From Pseudomonadota bacterium (lineage in GTDB: Bacteria > Desulfobacterota > Desulfobulbia > Desulfobulbales > Desulfocapsaceae): DNA of 64,000 nucleotides. Under the pieces are notes generated by a model that did no database searches, had not been told where the DNA came from, and was given only the letters and a program-made list of their open reading frames with translations. Shown here piece by piece: positions 8,131-15,610 of this stretch. How positions within the stretch are numbered: the stretch's first letter is position 1; the number at the start of each line of letters is the position of its first letter. The position numbers and the translations under genes are program-made. The DNA is taken from positions 124,001-188,000 of the forward strand of contig JAEYNP010000016.1 in assembly GCA_023412495.1 (NCBI GenBank), read 5' to 3'.

Positions 8131-9063
8131 ATGCGGCTGAAGTCAGTTCTCTTTATTTTCGGCTTGATCGCGCTTCTGACCATCTTTCCGATGTCCATAG
8201 CTGTCGCAGCAGGAGGTACCGATCTGGGGACGTCAACCTCGGCCGACATCGGCGATACCGGCGACACTGGTGATGACGGAGATAACGGGGATACGGGAGA
8301 TATCGGTGATACGGGCGATATCGATACCGGCAGTTATTTTTCCAATCCCGCCCAGGCGGCCCATGCAGCCAATCTGGCGGCGGAGGTCGCGGCTGAATCC
8401 CAGGCTGTCAAGGATGCGTTGGCTGATGTCGACGCGGCCAAGGACGCTTTGGCAAGCGCCGAGACGGACGCAGAAAAGGAGGCAGCGGCCGCGGCTCTGG
8501 CCGCGGCGGAAACCGCATATGGCGCAGCGCTGGCTTCGGCAACGGGGGTCACTACCAGCGAAATCGGCGGGATGCGGGCCGCGGGGATGGGCTGGGGCGA
8601 GATAGCTCACGAACTCGGAGTACATCCCAGCGCACTGGGCCTGGGTCACAGCAAAGGTAAGAAAGGCTCCGCCGGAGAGGAGATGGCTGCATCGACAGTC
8701 ACTACTGTGGAATTGGCGGAAGCCACCGCACGCAGCACCAGAACCGGGAACGCCAAGGGACATGGCCTAGGCCTGGCGAGTGCGGAGGATACCTCTTTAG
8801 CCGGTTCCTCGAAAGGGAAATCCGGTAAGGGCAAGGGCGGCGATATTGCCGGGGCGACAGGTCTCAGCGGCGGAGGCAAAGGCAATTCTTCATCCGGCGG
8901 AGGTCATGGCGCTGGTTCTGGAAGCTCAAGCGGCGGCAAAGGCGGCGACAAAGGTGATGCCGGCAGCAGCAGCGGCGGAGGCAAAGGCGGCAACAGTGGC
9001 GGGGCAGGTGGCCAGGGCGGTGGTCAAGGCGGCGGCAACGGCGGCGGAGGCGGCCGGAAGTAG
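8131..9063 (+). CDS. Secreted Gly/Ala-rich low-complexity protein
   Basis: 310 aa, with GGAGG before the ATG and a clear signal peptide (about 1-27, ending AVAAGG). Four zones follow: an acidic Gly-Asp-Thr tract (about 36-68, repeated GDTGD/GDIGD), an Ala-rich coiled coil (75-140), a short conserved-looking motif MGWGEIAHELGVHPSALGLG (about 153-172), and a Gly/Ser/Lys-rich tail of GGGKGG-type repeats to the end. It follows the sigma/TPR genes by 20 nt and probably belongs to the same operon. It may be a surface or matrix protein, but no function is recognised. Confidence 0.7.
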   Translation: MRLKSVLFIFGLIALLTIFPMSIAVAAGGTDLGTSTSADIGDTGDTGDDGDNGDTGDIGDTGDIDTGSYFSNPAQAAHAANLAAEVAAESQAVKDALADVDAAKDALASAETDAEKEAAAAALAAAETAYGAALASATGVTTSEIGGMRAAGMGWGEIAHELGVHPSALGLGHSKGKKGSAGEEMAASTVTTVELAEATARSTRTGNAKGHGLGLASAEDTSLAGSSKGKSGKGKGGDIAGATGLSGGGKGNSSSGGGHGAGSGSSSGGKGGDKGDAGSSSGGGKGGNSGGAGGQGGGQGGGNGGGGGRK

Positions 9064-9076
9064 CTACTGAGAACAT

Positions 9077-9125
9077 GGGGGACAAAATTGATTTTTCGCG
9101 GCAAAGCAGCGCGAATTCTGTCCCC
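9077..9125. terminator. Long hairpin between convergent genes
   Basis: GGGGACA (9078-9084) pairs with TGTCCCC (9119-9125), extended by AATT/AATT after one mismatch, with an inner GC-rich stem. It lies between two converging genes and could terminate both. Confidence 0.5.
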
Positions 9126-9135
9126 GTATTTCTGC

Positions 9136-9597
9136 TTACAAAAATCGGCCGGTCGCTGCCCAGGTCAGCTGCAGGGAAATCCAGGCATAGATGCCGGCAA
9201 TGACGTCGTCCATCATGATCCCCGCTCCCCCGTGAATTCGCCGATCGAACCAGGACACCGGAAAAGGCTTGCCGATGTCGAATATGCGAAAATAGATGAG
9301 GCCGACGATCCAGGCCACAGGGTGATCGGGCGCGGCGGCGAGGGTGATGAAAATCCCCACGAATTCATCGATGACGATGCAGCGGGCATCCGGGCAGTCG
9401 ACGATCTTCTCGGCCGAGCCCGCCACAAAAAAACCCACAATGAACATGGCGCCGAGCAGGAGAAAATAGCTCGTCAGCGTGAGATCCTTTATCAGCATCC
9501 AGGGCAGGAGGGCGGCAATCGAGCCCCAGGTTCCTGGAGCCTTCGGCATTCTGCCGACATAAAAACCGGTGGCCAGCACCATGATCAGCCGGTTCAT
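9136..9597 (-). CDS. pgpA: Phosphatidylglycerophosphatase A
   Basis: A 153-aa membrane phosphatase converting phosphatidylglycerophosphate to phosphatidylglycerol. Motifs are GTWGSI near the N-terminus, DCPDARCIVIDEFVG, and RIFDIGKPFPVSWFD followed by HGGAGIMMDDVIAG, which together are the PgpA signature. ATG 9597 overlaps the larC stop as ATGA; a GTG at 9615 is an alternative. It is the last gene of a minus-strand run def-fmt-larC-pgpA. Confidence 0.92.
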   Translation of the reverse strand: MNRLIMVLATGFYVGRMPKAPGTWGSIAALLPWMLIKDLTLTSYFLLLGAMFIVGFFVAGSAEKIVDCPDARCIVIDEFVGIFITLAAAPDHPVAWIVGLIYFRIFDIGKPFPVSWFDRRIHGGAGIMMDDVIAGIYAWISLQLTWAATGRFL

Positions 9598-10781
9598 GGG
9601 ACGTTCCCGCGGCACCGAACTTCATGGTAGACTTCCGGCAGCGGAACCTGGAACCGGAGAGCGACTTCCCGGCAGGCCTCGTATTCCGGATAGATCACCG
9701 TTCCCGCCGGAGTCTCCACCCTTTTCGCGGCGATTTCCCCCCATCTGGTTGAGACCGTCACCTTCTCCCGGGGCAGGGTCCGCCGGCTCTCCCGCCGAAA
9801 GCGTAGGCCGATGGCGGTCGTTTCGGCGAGGATCGTCTCCTTCAAAGGGAGGGCGAAGGCAGGCGGACAGATCACCTGCAGGGTGAAGCCGGGTCTGCCC
9901 TTTTTCATAAGGATCGAGTGGAGCGTCACATCGAGGGCCCCTCGGGCAAAAAGCAGGTCGCTGAGGTGGGGGAAGCCTTCCGGGCTCCAGTCGTCGACAT
10001 TGGTCTCGATCACCTCGACAACCTGGCTTTCCTCAGCATCCTGGGACTCGCCGATGACGAGCCGCAACAGGTTCGGCTGGTTGTTGGCCAGCGTCCGGCT
10101 GCCCGCGCCGTAACCTGTGGCCCGGATGGTCATCGGCGGCAGGAGCCCGAAGCTGTCGGCAAGCGTTGCGATCAGCGCAGCCCCGGTGGGTGTCACCAGC
10201 TCTTCCTGCAGATCGACGCCGTAGGTAGGAATCCCGACGAGAAGCTCGCAGACGGCCGGCGCCGGCAGCGGCAGGAGTCCGTGGGCGCATTGCACGAAGC
10301 CGTGGCTCAGGGGCAGCGGCGAGCAGATCAGCCGGTCGACGCCCAGATGCTGCAGGCCGAGCACGGTTCCGACGATGTCGACAATGGTGTCGAGGGCCCC
10401 GACCTCGTGGAAATGCACCTGATCTTCCGGGATTCCGTGGACTTTCGCCTCCGCTTTGGCAAGCGTCCGGAAGACGGCTGCAGCCCGCGCGGCAACCGAG
10501 TCATCGAGCGAACTGCCTTCCAGCAGGCTCAGAATTGCCGGCAGGGTGCGGAGATCCTGGCGCCGATCGCTGTTGACATCGACCTTGATGCAGCCGATGC
10601 CGTTCCGCGTCCCTGGTTCGATCTTTACAGCCAGCCCGGGCAGGTTGAGTTTGGTGAGTTCTTCGGTCACGATTCGGGCGTCGAGGCCCGCATGGAGAAC
10701 GGCGCCGAGCAGCATATCACCGCTGACTCCGGAAAAGCAGTCGGCAAAGGCGATCCGCCCGCCTGGTGGAAATGTCGTCAT
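9594..10781 (-). CDS. larC: Nickel insertion protein LarC
   Basis: 395 aa, the full-length single-gene form. LarC inserts nickel into the pincer cofactor of lactate racemase and related enzymes. Landmarks are DCFSGVSGDMLLGAVL at the N-terminus, VHFHEVGALDTIVDIVG, the His-rich LSHGFVQCAHGLLPLPAPA and the C-terminal TNVDDWSPE region with MKKGRPG. In some Lactobacillus the gene is split by programmed frameshifting; here it is continuous. larA, larB and larE are not in the window, so the target enzyme is unknown. Confidence 0.9.
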   Translation of the reverse strand: MTTFPPGGRIAFADCFSGVSGDMLLGAVLHAGLDARIVTEELTKLNLPGLAVKIEPGTRNGIGCIKVDVNSDRRQDLRTLPAILSLLEGSSLDDSVAARAAAVFRTLAKAEAKVHGIPEDQVHFHEVGALDTIVDIVGTVLGLQHLGVDRLICSPLPLSHGFVQCAHGLLPLPAPAVCELLVGIPTYGVDLQEELVTPTGAALIATLADSFGLLPPMTIRATGYGAGSRTLANNQPNLLRLVIGESQDAEESQVVEVIETNVDDWSPEGFPHLSDLLFARGALDVTLHSILMKKGRPGFTLQVICPPAFALPLKETILAETTAIGLRFRRESRRTLPREKVTVSTRWGEIAAKRVETPAGTVIYPEYEACREVALRFQVPLPEVYHEVRCRGNVP

Positions 10782-10797
10782 GGGTTCTTGTGAGGAA

Positions 10798-11745
10798 TTA
10801 TCGGCCGAGGGTGGTTCCGGCGGCGAGTGGATGTCCGCAGAGGAAGGCTTCGACCGGCATGCGCTTTTTGCCCTCGGGCTGGATTTCCCGGATCAGCACC
10901 GCGCCCTTGCCGCAGGCGACCAGGATGCCCTGCCGGTCGGTCCGCAGGACCGTGCCGGGCTGCCCGCCACCGGGCAGGTCCATTACCTGCGGGCGGAACA
11001 GCCTAAGGCGGGTATCGCCCAGAAAACAATAGGCGGAAGGCCAGGGGTCCATCCCCCGGATGAAACGGTCGACGGCCGCCGCGTCCCTGGTCCAGTCGAC
11101 GAGGCCGTCATCCTTTTTCAGCATCGGGGCGGCCGTCGCATGGTAGTGGTCCTGGGGGACGGGGATGAGACTGCCTTCCTTGATCCCCTTGATCGCCTTG
11201 AGCACCGTGGCGCCGCCGAGGGCGGAGAGCTTCGTAAAGAGGCTGCCGGAGGTTTCCTCCGGATCCATAGGGATCTTCGCCTTGAGCAGCACGTCGCCGG
11301 TGTCCATGCCGGCATCCATCTGCAGAATGCTGATGCCGGTCTCGGTCTCCCCGTTGATGACCGCCCACTGGATCGGCGCAGCCCCACGGTATTTCGGCAG
11401 AATCGAACCGTGAACGTTGATTGCCCCCAGGGGGGGCAGGTCGAGGAGCGACTGCGGCAGGATCCGGCCGTAGGCGGCCACCACCACCAGATCCGGACGG
11501 TAGCTGAGCAGGCCGTTGCGGAATTCCTCGGTCTTGATCTTGACCGGCTGGAGCACCGGAATATCCATTGACTCGGCCAGCACCTTGACCGGCGGCGGCG
11601 TTACCTGCTTGCCACGCCCCTTGGCCTTGTCGGGCTGGGTGACCACTGCGACGACCTTGTCCGGGCCGCCCAGCAGCGACTTCAGGATTGTTGCGGCAAA
11701 ATCGGGCGTACCCATGAAGATGAGGCGAAGCGGTGCGGTCGTCAT
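10798..11745 (-). CDS. fmt: Methionyl-tRNA formyltransferase
   Basis: 315 aa. Formylates initiator Met-tRNA using 10-formyl-THF. Signatures are FMGTPDFAATIL at the N-terminus, VVAAYGRILP and the catalytic segment NVHGSILPKYRGAAPIQWA with MDAGMDTGD, followed by the C-terminal anticodon-proximal domain. It lies 12 nt downstream of def on the same strand, the standard pairing of formylation and deformylation. Confidence 0.97.
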   Translation of the reverse strand: MTTAPLRLIFMGTPDFAATILKSLLGGPDKVVAVVTQPDKAKGRGKQVTPPPVKVLAESMDIPVLQPVKIKTEEFRNGLLSYRPDLVVVAAYGRILPQSLLDLPPLGAINVHGSILPKYRGAAPIQWAVINGETETGISILQMDAGMDTGDVLLKAKIPMDPEETSGSLFTKLSALGGATVLKAIKGIKEGSLIPVPQDHYHATAAPMLKKDDGLVDWTRDAAAVDRFIRGMDPWPSAYCFLGDTRLRLFRPQVMDLPGGGQPGTVLRTDRQGILVACGKGAVLIREIQPEGKKRMPVEAFLCGHPLAAGTTLGR

Positions 11746-11757
11746 AAGAAGTGACTC

Positions 11758-12270
11758 CTATTTTTCAACTGCCAGCCATTTTTTTACTTTCTTCTTGTAC
11801 AGCGCCCTTTTCAGGGGACTCAGGTGATCGAGGAAGAGAATGCCGTTCAGGTGATCGATTTCGTGCTGGAGAACCACGGCGAAGCGGTTCTCGGTGGTCA
11901 GTTCCCGGGGCTGCCCCTGCAGGTTTTGGTAGGAAACGGTGATTTTTTGGAAACGCTGGACGGTGGAGGTGAGATCCGGGATGCTGAGGCACCCTTCCTC
12001 GTCGATCTGGGTGCCTTCGTGGGCGGTGATCTCCGGATTGACGAGGGCCATGTACTGCCGTTCGCCTCCCTTGTTCACGGTGGTATCGACCACGATCAGC
12101 TTGATCGATTCGCCGATCTGCGGGGCGGCGAGGCCGACCCCCGGGGCGTCGTACATGGTTTCCGCCATATCATCCGCCAGTTTCGCGAGATCCTCGTCGA
12201 AGGCGGTGATTTTTTCCGTCTTTTGGCGTAATACGGGATCGGGGTATTGGACTATTTTTTGAATACTCAT
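11758..12270 (-). CDS. def: Peptide deformylase
   Basis: 170 aa. Metal-dependent removal of the N-formyl group from nascent proteins. All three motifs are present: GVGLAAPQIG, EGCLSIP (metal Cys) and QHEIDHLNG (metal histidines and catalytic Glu). ATG 12270 (MSIQKIVQYPDPVLR) is the usual start; its ribosome-binding site is weak (AAGAATTC). First gene of the minus-strand group leading into fmt, larC and pgpA. Confidence 0.97.
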   Translation of the reverse strand: MSIQKIVQYPDPVLRQKTEKITAFDEDLAKLADDMAETMYDAPGVGLAAPQIGESIKLIVVDTTVNKGGERQYMALVNPEITAHEGTQIDEEGCLSIPDLTSTVQRFQKITVSYQNLQGQPRELTTENRFAVVLQHEIDHLNGILFLDHLSPLKRALYKKKVKKWLAVEK

Positions 12271-12602
12271 TTGAATTCTTGCAATTAAACAAAAAAGACG
12301 CACCACACGTCAGGCAACACTTCGGACACTGTACCATAGCGGTCGCCTTTTGGCTATGCTTAGAAGAGTAAGCACATTCCCTGGAAAAGTAATGATTATC
12401 CTGCAATAATGGAGGAAACTGCAGGTGGCCGCCGCATGTAGATCAGCGGGCAACCACGCTCCATCTCCACGGGGTGGAACACTTTTTACGGCTTTATCAA
12501 AGATGAAAGGTGCAAAAAAGGCTTGTGCGGCTCGCTCTTTCCACATATTTTCAGCGTACGCGGGGAATTTCGTTTCTTTCAACCTTTTTGCAGGGCTGCG
12601 CA
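12271..12602. other. Divergent intergenic region def / plsY
   Basis: 332 bp without a convincing gene. It should hold promoters for both directions. A 19-mer, cactttttacggctttatc (12480-12498), recurs exactly at 38447-38465. Confidence 0.4.
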
Positions 12603-13205
12603 ATGAATGTACTTTTTCCTGTTATCGGCTACTTGCTCGGGGCCGTTCCCTTCGGTCTCGTTATCGGCAGAATGGCCGGCATCGATATTCGGACTCAGGG
12701 GAGCCGTAATATAGGCGCCACCAATGTGGGCAGGGTGCTCGGCAGGAAGCTTGGAGCTCTCACCCTCCTCTGCGACTGTTTAAAGGGACTTCTGCCGATG
12801 GCGCTGGCGGCCTATTTCCTGCCGGAGGGCGAGGGGCGGGAACTGACAGTCGCCGTCACCGGCCTTTGTGCCGTCGTCGGCCATATGTTCCCCCTCTATT
12901 TGAAATTTCGGGGCGGCAAGGGCGTGGCCACCTCGCTTGGGGTGTTTCTTTTCCTCTCCCCGCTGTCCATCGCCATCAGCCTGGCGGTCTTTGTGGCCGC
13001 GGTGGCCGTTTCCGGATTTGTCTCCGTCGGCTCCCTCCTGAGCTCCGCACTCATGCCGCTGTGGCTCTATCTGCTGGGGGCTTCCAAGACCACCATTGCC
13101 GTCGCGGCGGCGGTGGGCCTGCTCATCTGGATCAAACACCACGAAAACATCGACCGGCTGCTCCACGGCCGGGAAAAGACCTGGAAGAAGGCGAAGACCG
13201 AGTGA
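12603..13205 (+). CDS. plsY: Glycerol-3-phosphate acyltransferase PlsY
   Basis: A 200-aa integral membrane enzyme that transfers the acyl group from acyl-phosphate to glycerol-3-phosphate. The three PlsY motifs are visible: GSRNIGATNVGRVLG, KFRGGKGVATSLGV and IWIKHHENIDRLL. Start 12603 (MNVLFPVIGYLLGAVPFG) gives a membrane helix at the N-terminus as in homologues; upstream in-frame codons encode a non-hydrophobic stretch and are excluded. Confidence 0.95.
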   Translation: MNVLFPVIGYLLGAVPFGLVIGRMAGIDIRTQGSRNIGATNVGRVLGRKLGALTLLCDCLKGLLPMALAAYFLPEGEGRELTVAVTGLCAVVGHMFPLYLKFRGGKGVATSLGVFLFLSPLSIAISLAVFVAAVAVSGFVSVGSLLSSALMPLWLYLLGASKTTIAVAAAVGLLIWIKHHENIDRLLHGREKTWKKAKTE

Positions 13206-13235
13206 GGCCTGGCAGACGGAGGGTTTTTGCCGTTT

Positions 13236-13637
13236 TCAGGCCACCTTCAGCTTCTCCGTAAGGTCGGTCAGCAGTTGTTCCGCCTCCTCCCTTGTCTTGA
13301 CGTATTGTGGTTTATAGCTGGTTTCGCTGGAGAGTCTGGCAATCTGCCGGAAGATGATGCTGGCCTGTCCGACAACCCGGATCACCGGGCCGACCTGCTT
13401 TTCCACCAGAAAATCGCTGATCTTGCGGAAGATGCCGATGGCCGTGAGATGTCCGAACCTCGCCTCGGTGAGATCGGTGATGACCACAAAACCGGGTTCG
13501 AGGTCGGAGGAGCAGAAACGGATATCAGTATAGATCCTTTCTGCCTCGCGCTTGGAGATTGCCCCGCGCAGGACTATATCCAATCTGTTGCGCTTGATGT
13601 TTGCCGAGACGGTGGATGTACTGATCTCCTTGTCCAT
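13236..13637 (-). CDS. STAS/SpoIIAA-like hypothetical protein
   Basis: 133 aa, soluble. Alternating strands and helices (LDIVLRGAISKREAERIYTD, FVVITDLTEARF, VGPVIRVVGQ) resemble STAS or SpoIIAA-like folds used in protein interaction switches; this is a fold-level guess. ATG 13637 is favoured because GGAG is about 5 nt away; the ATG at 13640 is too close. It is convergent with plsY and has a long leader upstream. Confidence 0.6.
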   Translation of the reverse strand: MDKEISTSTVSANIKRNRLDIVLRGAISKREAERIYTDIRFCSSDLEPGFVVITDLTEARFGHLTAIGIFRKISDFLVEKQVGPVIRVVGQASIIFRQIARLSSETSYKPQYVKTREEAEQLLTDLTEKLKVA

Positions 13638-14068
13638 CATCTCTCCAGTAATTCAGCTTATCTCTGATAATAGGTAATAGCCGAGAACTCGGCGCTCTGG
13701 GAATCGGCAAAGACGCTCCGTCGGCGGGAGATGATCCTGCCAACCTCCGCTCTTCGATTTTCGCGCGATGGCGTCAACATTGTCCACCGTAACATAGATC
13801 CCAGCAAATATGAAATCGATTATATCGTATCAAAAAGCGGATTATCCAGCCCTCGGCCAAGAAAAAATTCTCTTGGTCGGAATATTAAGACCACAGGCTG
13901 ATCAAGTATAGTTCGGGTTTGATCTGATAATCTTTATGTATATACTTTAACAACAGATTGTTTCGGAAACCCGCTAAGCCTCGGGTGGCGAGAGTCGGAA
14001 TCGGGTGGGAATGGCCTCCCTGGACATTTTGCGGGAGCCGATGTCGTTTATCATCGAATGGGGATCGT
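13638..14068. other. Intergenic region with possible decayed coding remnant
   Basis: About 430 bp. On the minus strand, 13690-13830 reads YVTVDNVDAIARKS, reminiscent of a VOC/glyoxalase strand, but no start or continuing domain is seen. On the plus strand, 13956-14068 is open but lacks a ribosome-binding site before ATG 14069. No gene is called. Confidence 0.3.
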
Positions 14069-15610
14069 ATGATTGAAGAAAAAGAGCCGGCACCGGCCGG
14101 GAAGCGTTTCCGCCTGCGGCTGCCGGTGCTGCCGAAACTCCCGCTGAGGCCCTTGCTCGCCGCCGGCGCCGCCGTTTTCGCATTCGTCTTCATCTGGTTT
14201 TTCTGCCGGATAGAACCGGGGCCCGGCGAGATTGCCGTCCTCATCCGTAAGACAGGGGAGAATCTTCCGCCGGGACAGGTGATCGCCCTGCAGGCGGGGC
14301 AGAAGGGCATCCAGCCGGAGGTGCTTTCCGAAGGCCGTTACTTCAAGAATCCCTACACCTGGGGCTGGAAGATCCATCGCATTCTGGACATTCCGGCCGG
14401 CAAGCTGGGTGTCATGACCCGGCTCTACGGCGAGGAACTTCCCCCGGGCAAGATCATCGCCGAGGACAACCAGCGCGGCATTATGCAGGAGATTCTCCGC
14501 CCCGGCAAGTACCGCATCAACCCCTACGCCTATCATGTGGCCCTCTTCGACGCCACGCACATCTCCCCGGGCAGCGTCGGCGTGTTGACCATGCTCACCG
14601 GCCGCGACGTGCTTGTCGACGACCTGGAGCCTGCGGAACGCAACACCTTCATGGTGGAGGAGGGCCTGAAAGGGGTGTCGCGGAGGCTGCTCGAGCCAGG
14701 CACCCACTACCTCAACCCGTACATGTACAACATCGTCGAGGTGAATATCCAGAGCCAGCGCTTCGAGATGTCCGGCGACGACGTCATCAACTTCCTCACC
14801 CTGGACGGCTTCGCCGTGACCGTGGAGGGCACCATCGAATTCAGCATTGAAGGGGAGGAGGCCGCCTTCCTCACCCACCGGATCGGCGACATGGATGACA
14901 TCATCAAGAAGCTGATACTGCCGCGGGCCCGGGGCTTTTCCCGCATAGAAGGCAGCAAGCATCCGGCGGTCAACTTCATCGTCGGCGAGACCCGCCAGAA
15001 ATTCCAGAGCGATCTGGAGAGCCATCTGCGCGCCAAGTCGAAGGGCTGGGGCGTCGACATCAAATCGGTGCTGGTCCGCAAGATCATCGTCCCCGACGAG
15101 ATCGCCTCCATCAACCGCGACCGCGAGCTGGCGGTGCAGGAGGCCGCTAAATACGAGCAGCAGATCGTCCAGGCCAAGTCCAAGGCCGAGCTAACCAAGC
15201 AGGAGATGCTGGCCATCCAGAGCAAGGAAAAGGTCGAGGCCGACACAAAGCTCATTAGGGCGGTGATCGACGCCGAGCAGAATCAGTCCGTCCGGCTCAT
15301 CGCCGCGCAGAAGGAGCTGGAGGTGGCGAAACTCGAGTACGAGGCGGCGATTTCCCAGGCAGAGGCCATCCTGCTGACCGCCGACGGGGAAAAGGATGCG
15401 ATCAGGGCGAAGAACGAGGCGGAGGCGGCGGTGCTGCAGAGTCGGGTGGTCTCCTTCGGCAGCGGCGAAAACTTTGCCCGTTATACGCTTTACGAAAAGA
15501 TCGGGCCGCAGGTGATGTCGGTTTTGAGCAGCGATTCCGAAGGCGGCCTGGGCGGCATCTTCGGCTCGTTTGTCCCCGCCCCGACTGCGGGCAAGGGAGG
15601 TGCGCGATGA
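14069..15610 (+). CDS. SPFH/band-7 domain membrane protein, first of a pair
   Basis: 513 aa. A short cytoplasmic N-terminus precedes one membrane helix (about 28-46). Three imperfect repeats of about 55-60 residues follow (about 47-215), each with a G-hydrophobic-VxT/R start, a KGI or KGV step and a pG.Y..NPY end. An SPFH domain follows (about 225-350; FAVTVEGTIEFSI, then ARGFSRIEGSKHPAVNFIVG), then an Ala/Glu/Lys coiled coil (350-470) and a Gly-rich tail. The stop overlaps the next start as ATGA. Such proteins form large membrane-associated cages or microdomains (HflK/C, flotillin); function here is inferred. Confidence 0.8.
   Translation: MIEEKEPAPAGKRFRLRLPVLPKLPLRPLLAAGAAVFAFVFIWFFCRIEPGPGEIAVLIRKTGENLPPGQVIALQAGQKGIQPEVLSEGRYFKNPYTWGWKIHRILDIPAGKLGVMTRLYGEELPPGKIIAEDNQRGIMQEILRPGKYRINPYAYHVALFDATHISPGSVGVLTMLTGRDVLVDDLEPAERNTFMVEEGLKGVSRRLLEPGTHYLNPYMYNIVEVNIQSQRFEMSGDDVINFLTLDGFAVTVEGTIEFSIEGEEAAFLTHRIGDMDDIIKKLILPRARGFSRIEGSKHPAVNFIVGETRQKFQSDLESHLRAKSKGWGVDIKSVLVRKIIVPDEIASINRDRELAVQEAAKYEQQIVQAKSKAELTKQEMLAIQSKEKVEADTKLIRAVIDAEQNQSVRLIAAQKELEVAKLEYEAAISQAEAILLTADGEKDAIRAKNEAEAAVLQSRVVSFGSGENFARYTLYEKIGPQVMSVLSSDSEGGLGGIFGSFVPAPTAGKGGAR

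Noticed and set aside
8860..9060. CRISPR-like or direct-repeat array
   Set aside because: The repetition is codon-level low complexity in the Gly/Ser/Lys tail of a secreted protein, without spacers.
13690..13900. Minus-strand VOC/glyoxalase-like gene
   Set aside because: Only one strand-like segment (YVTVDNVDAIARKS) is suggestive; there is no start and no second motif.
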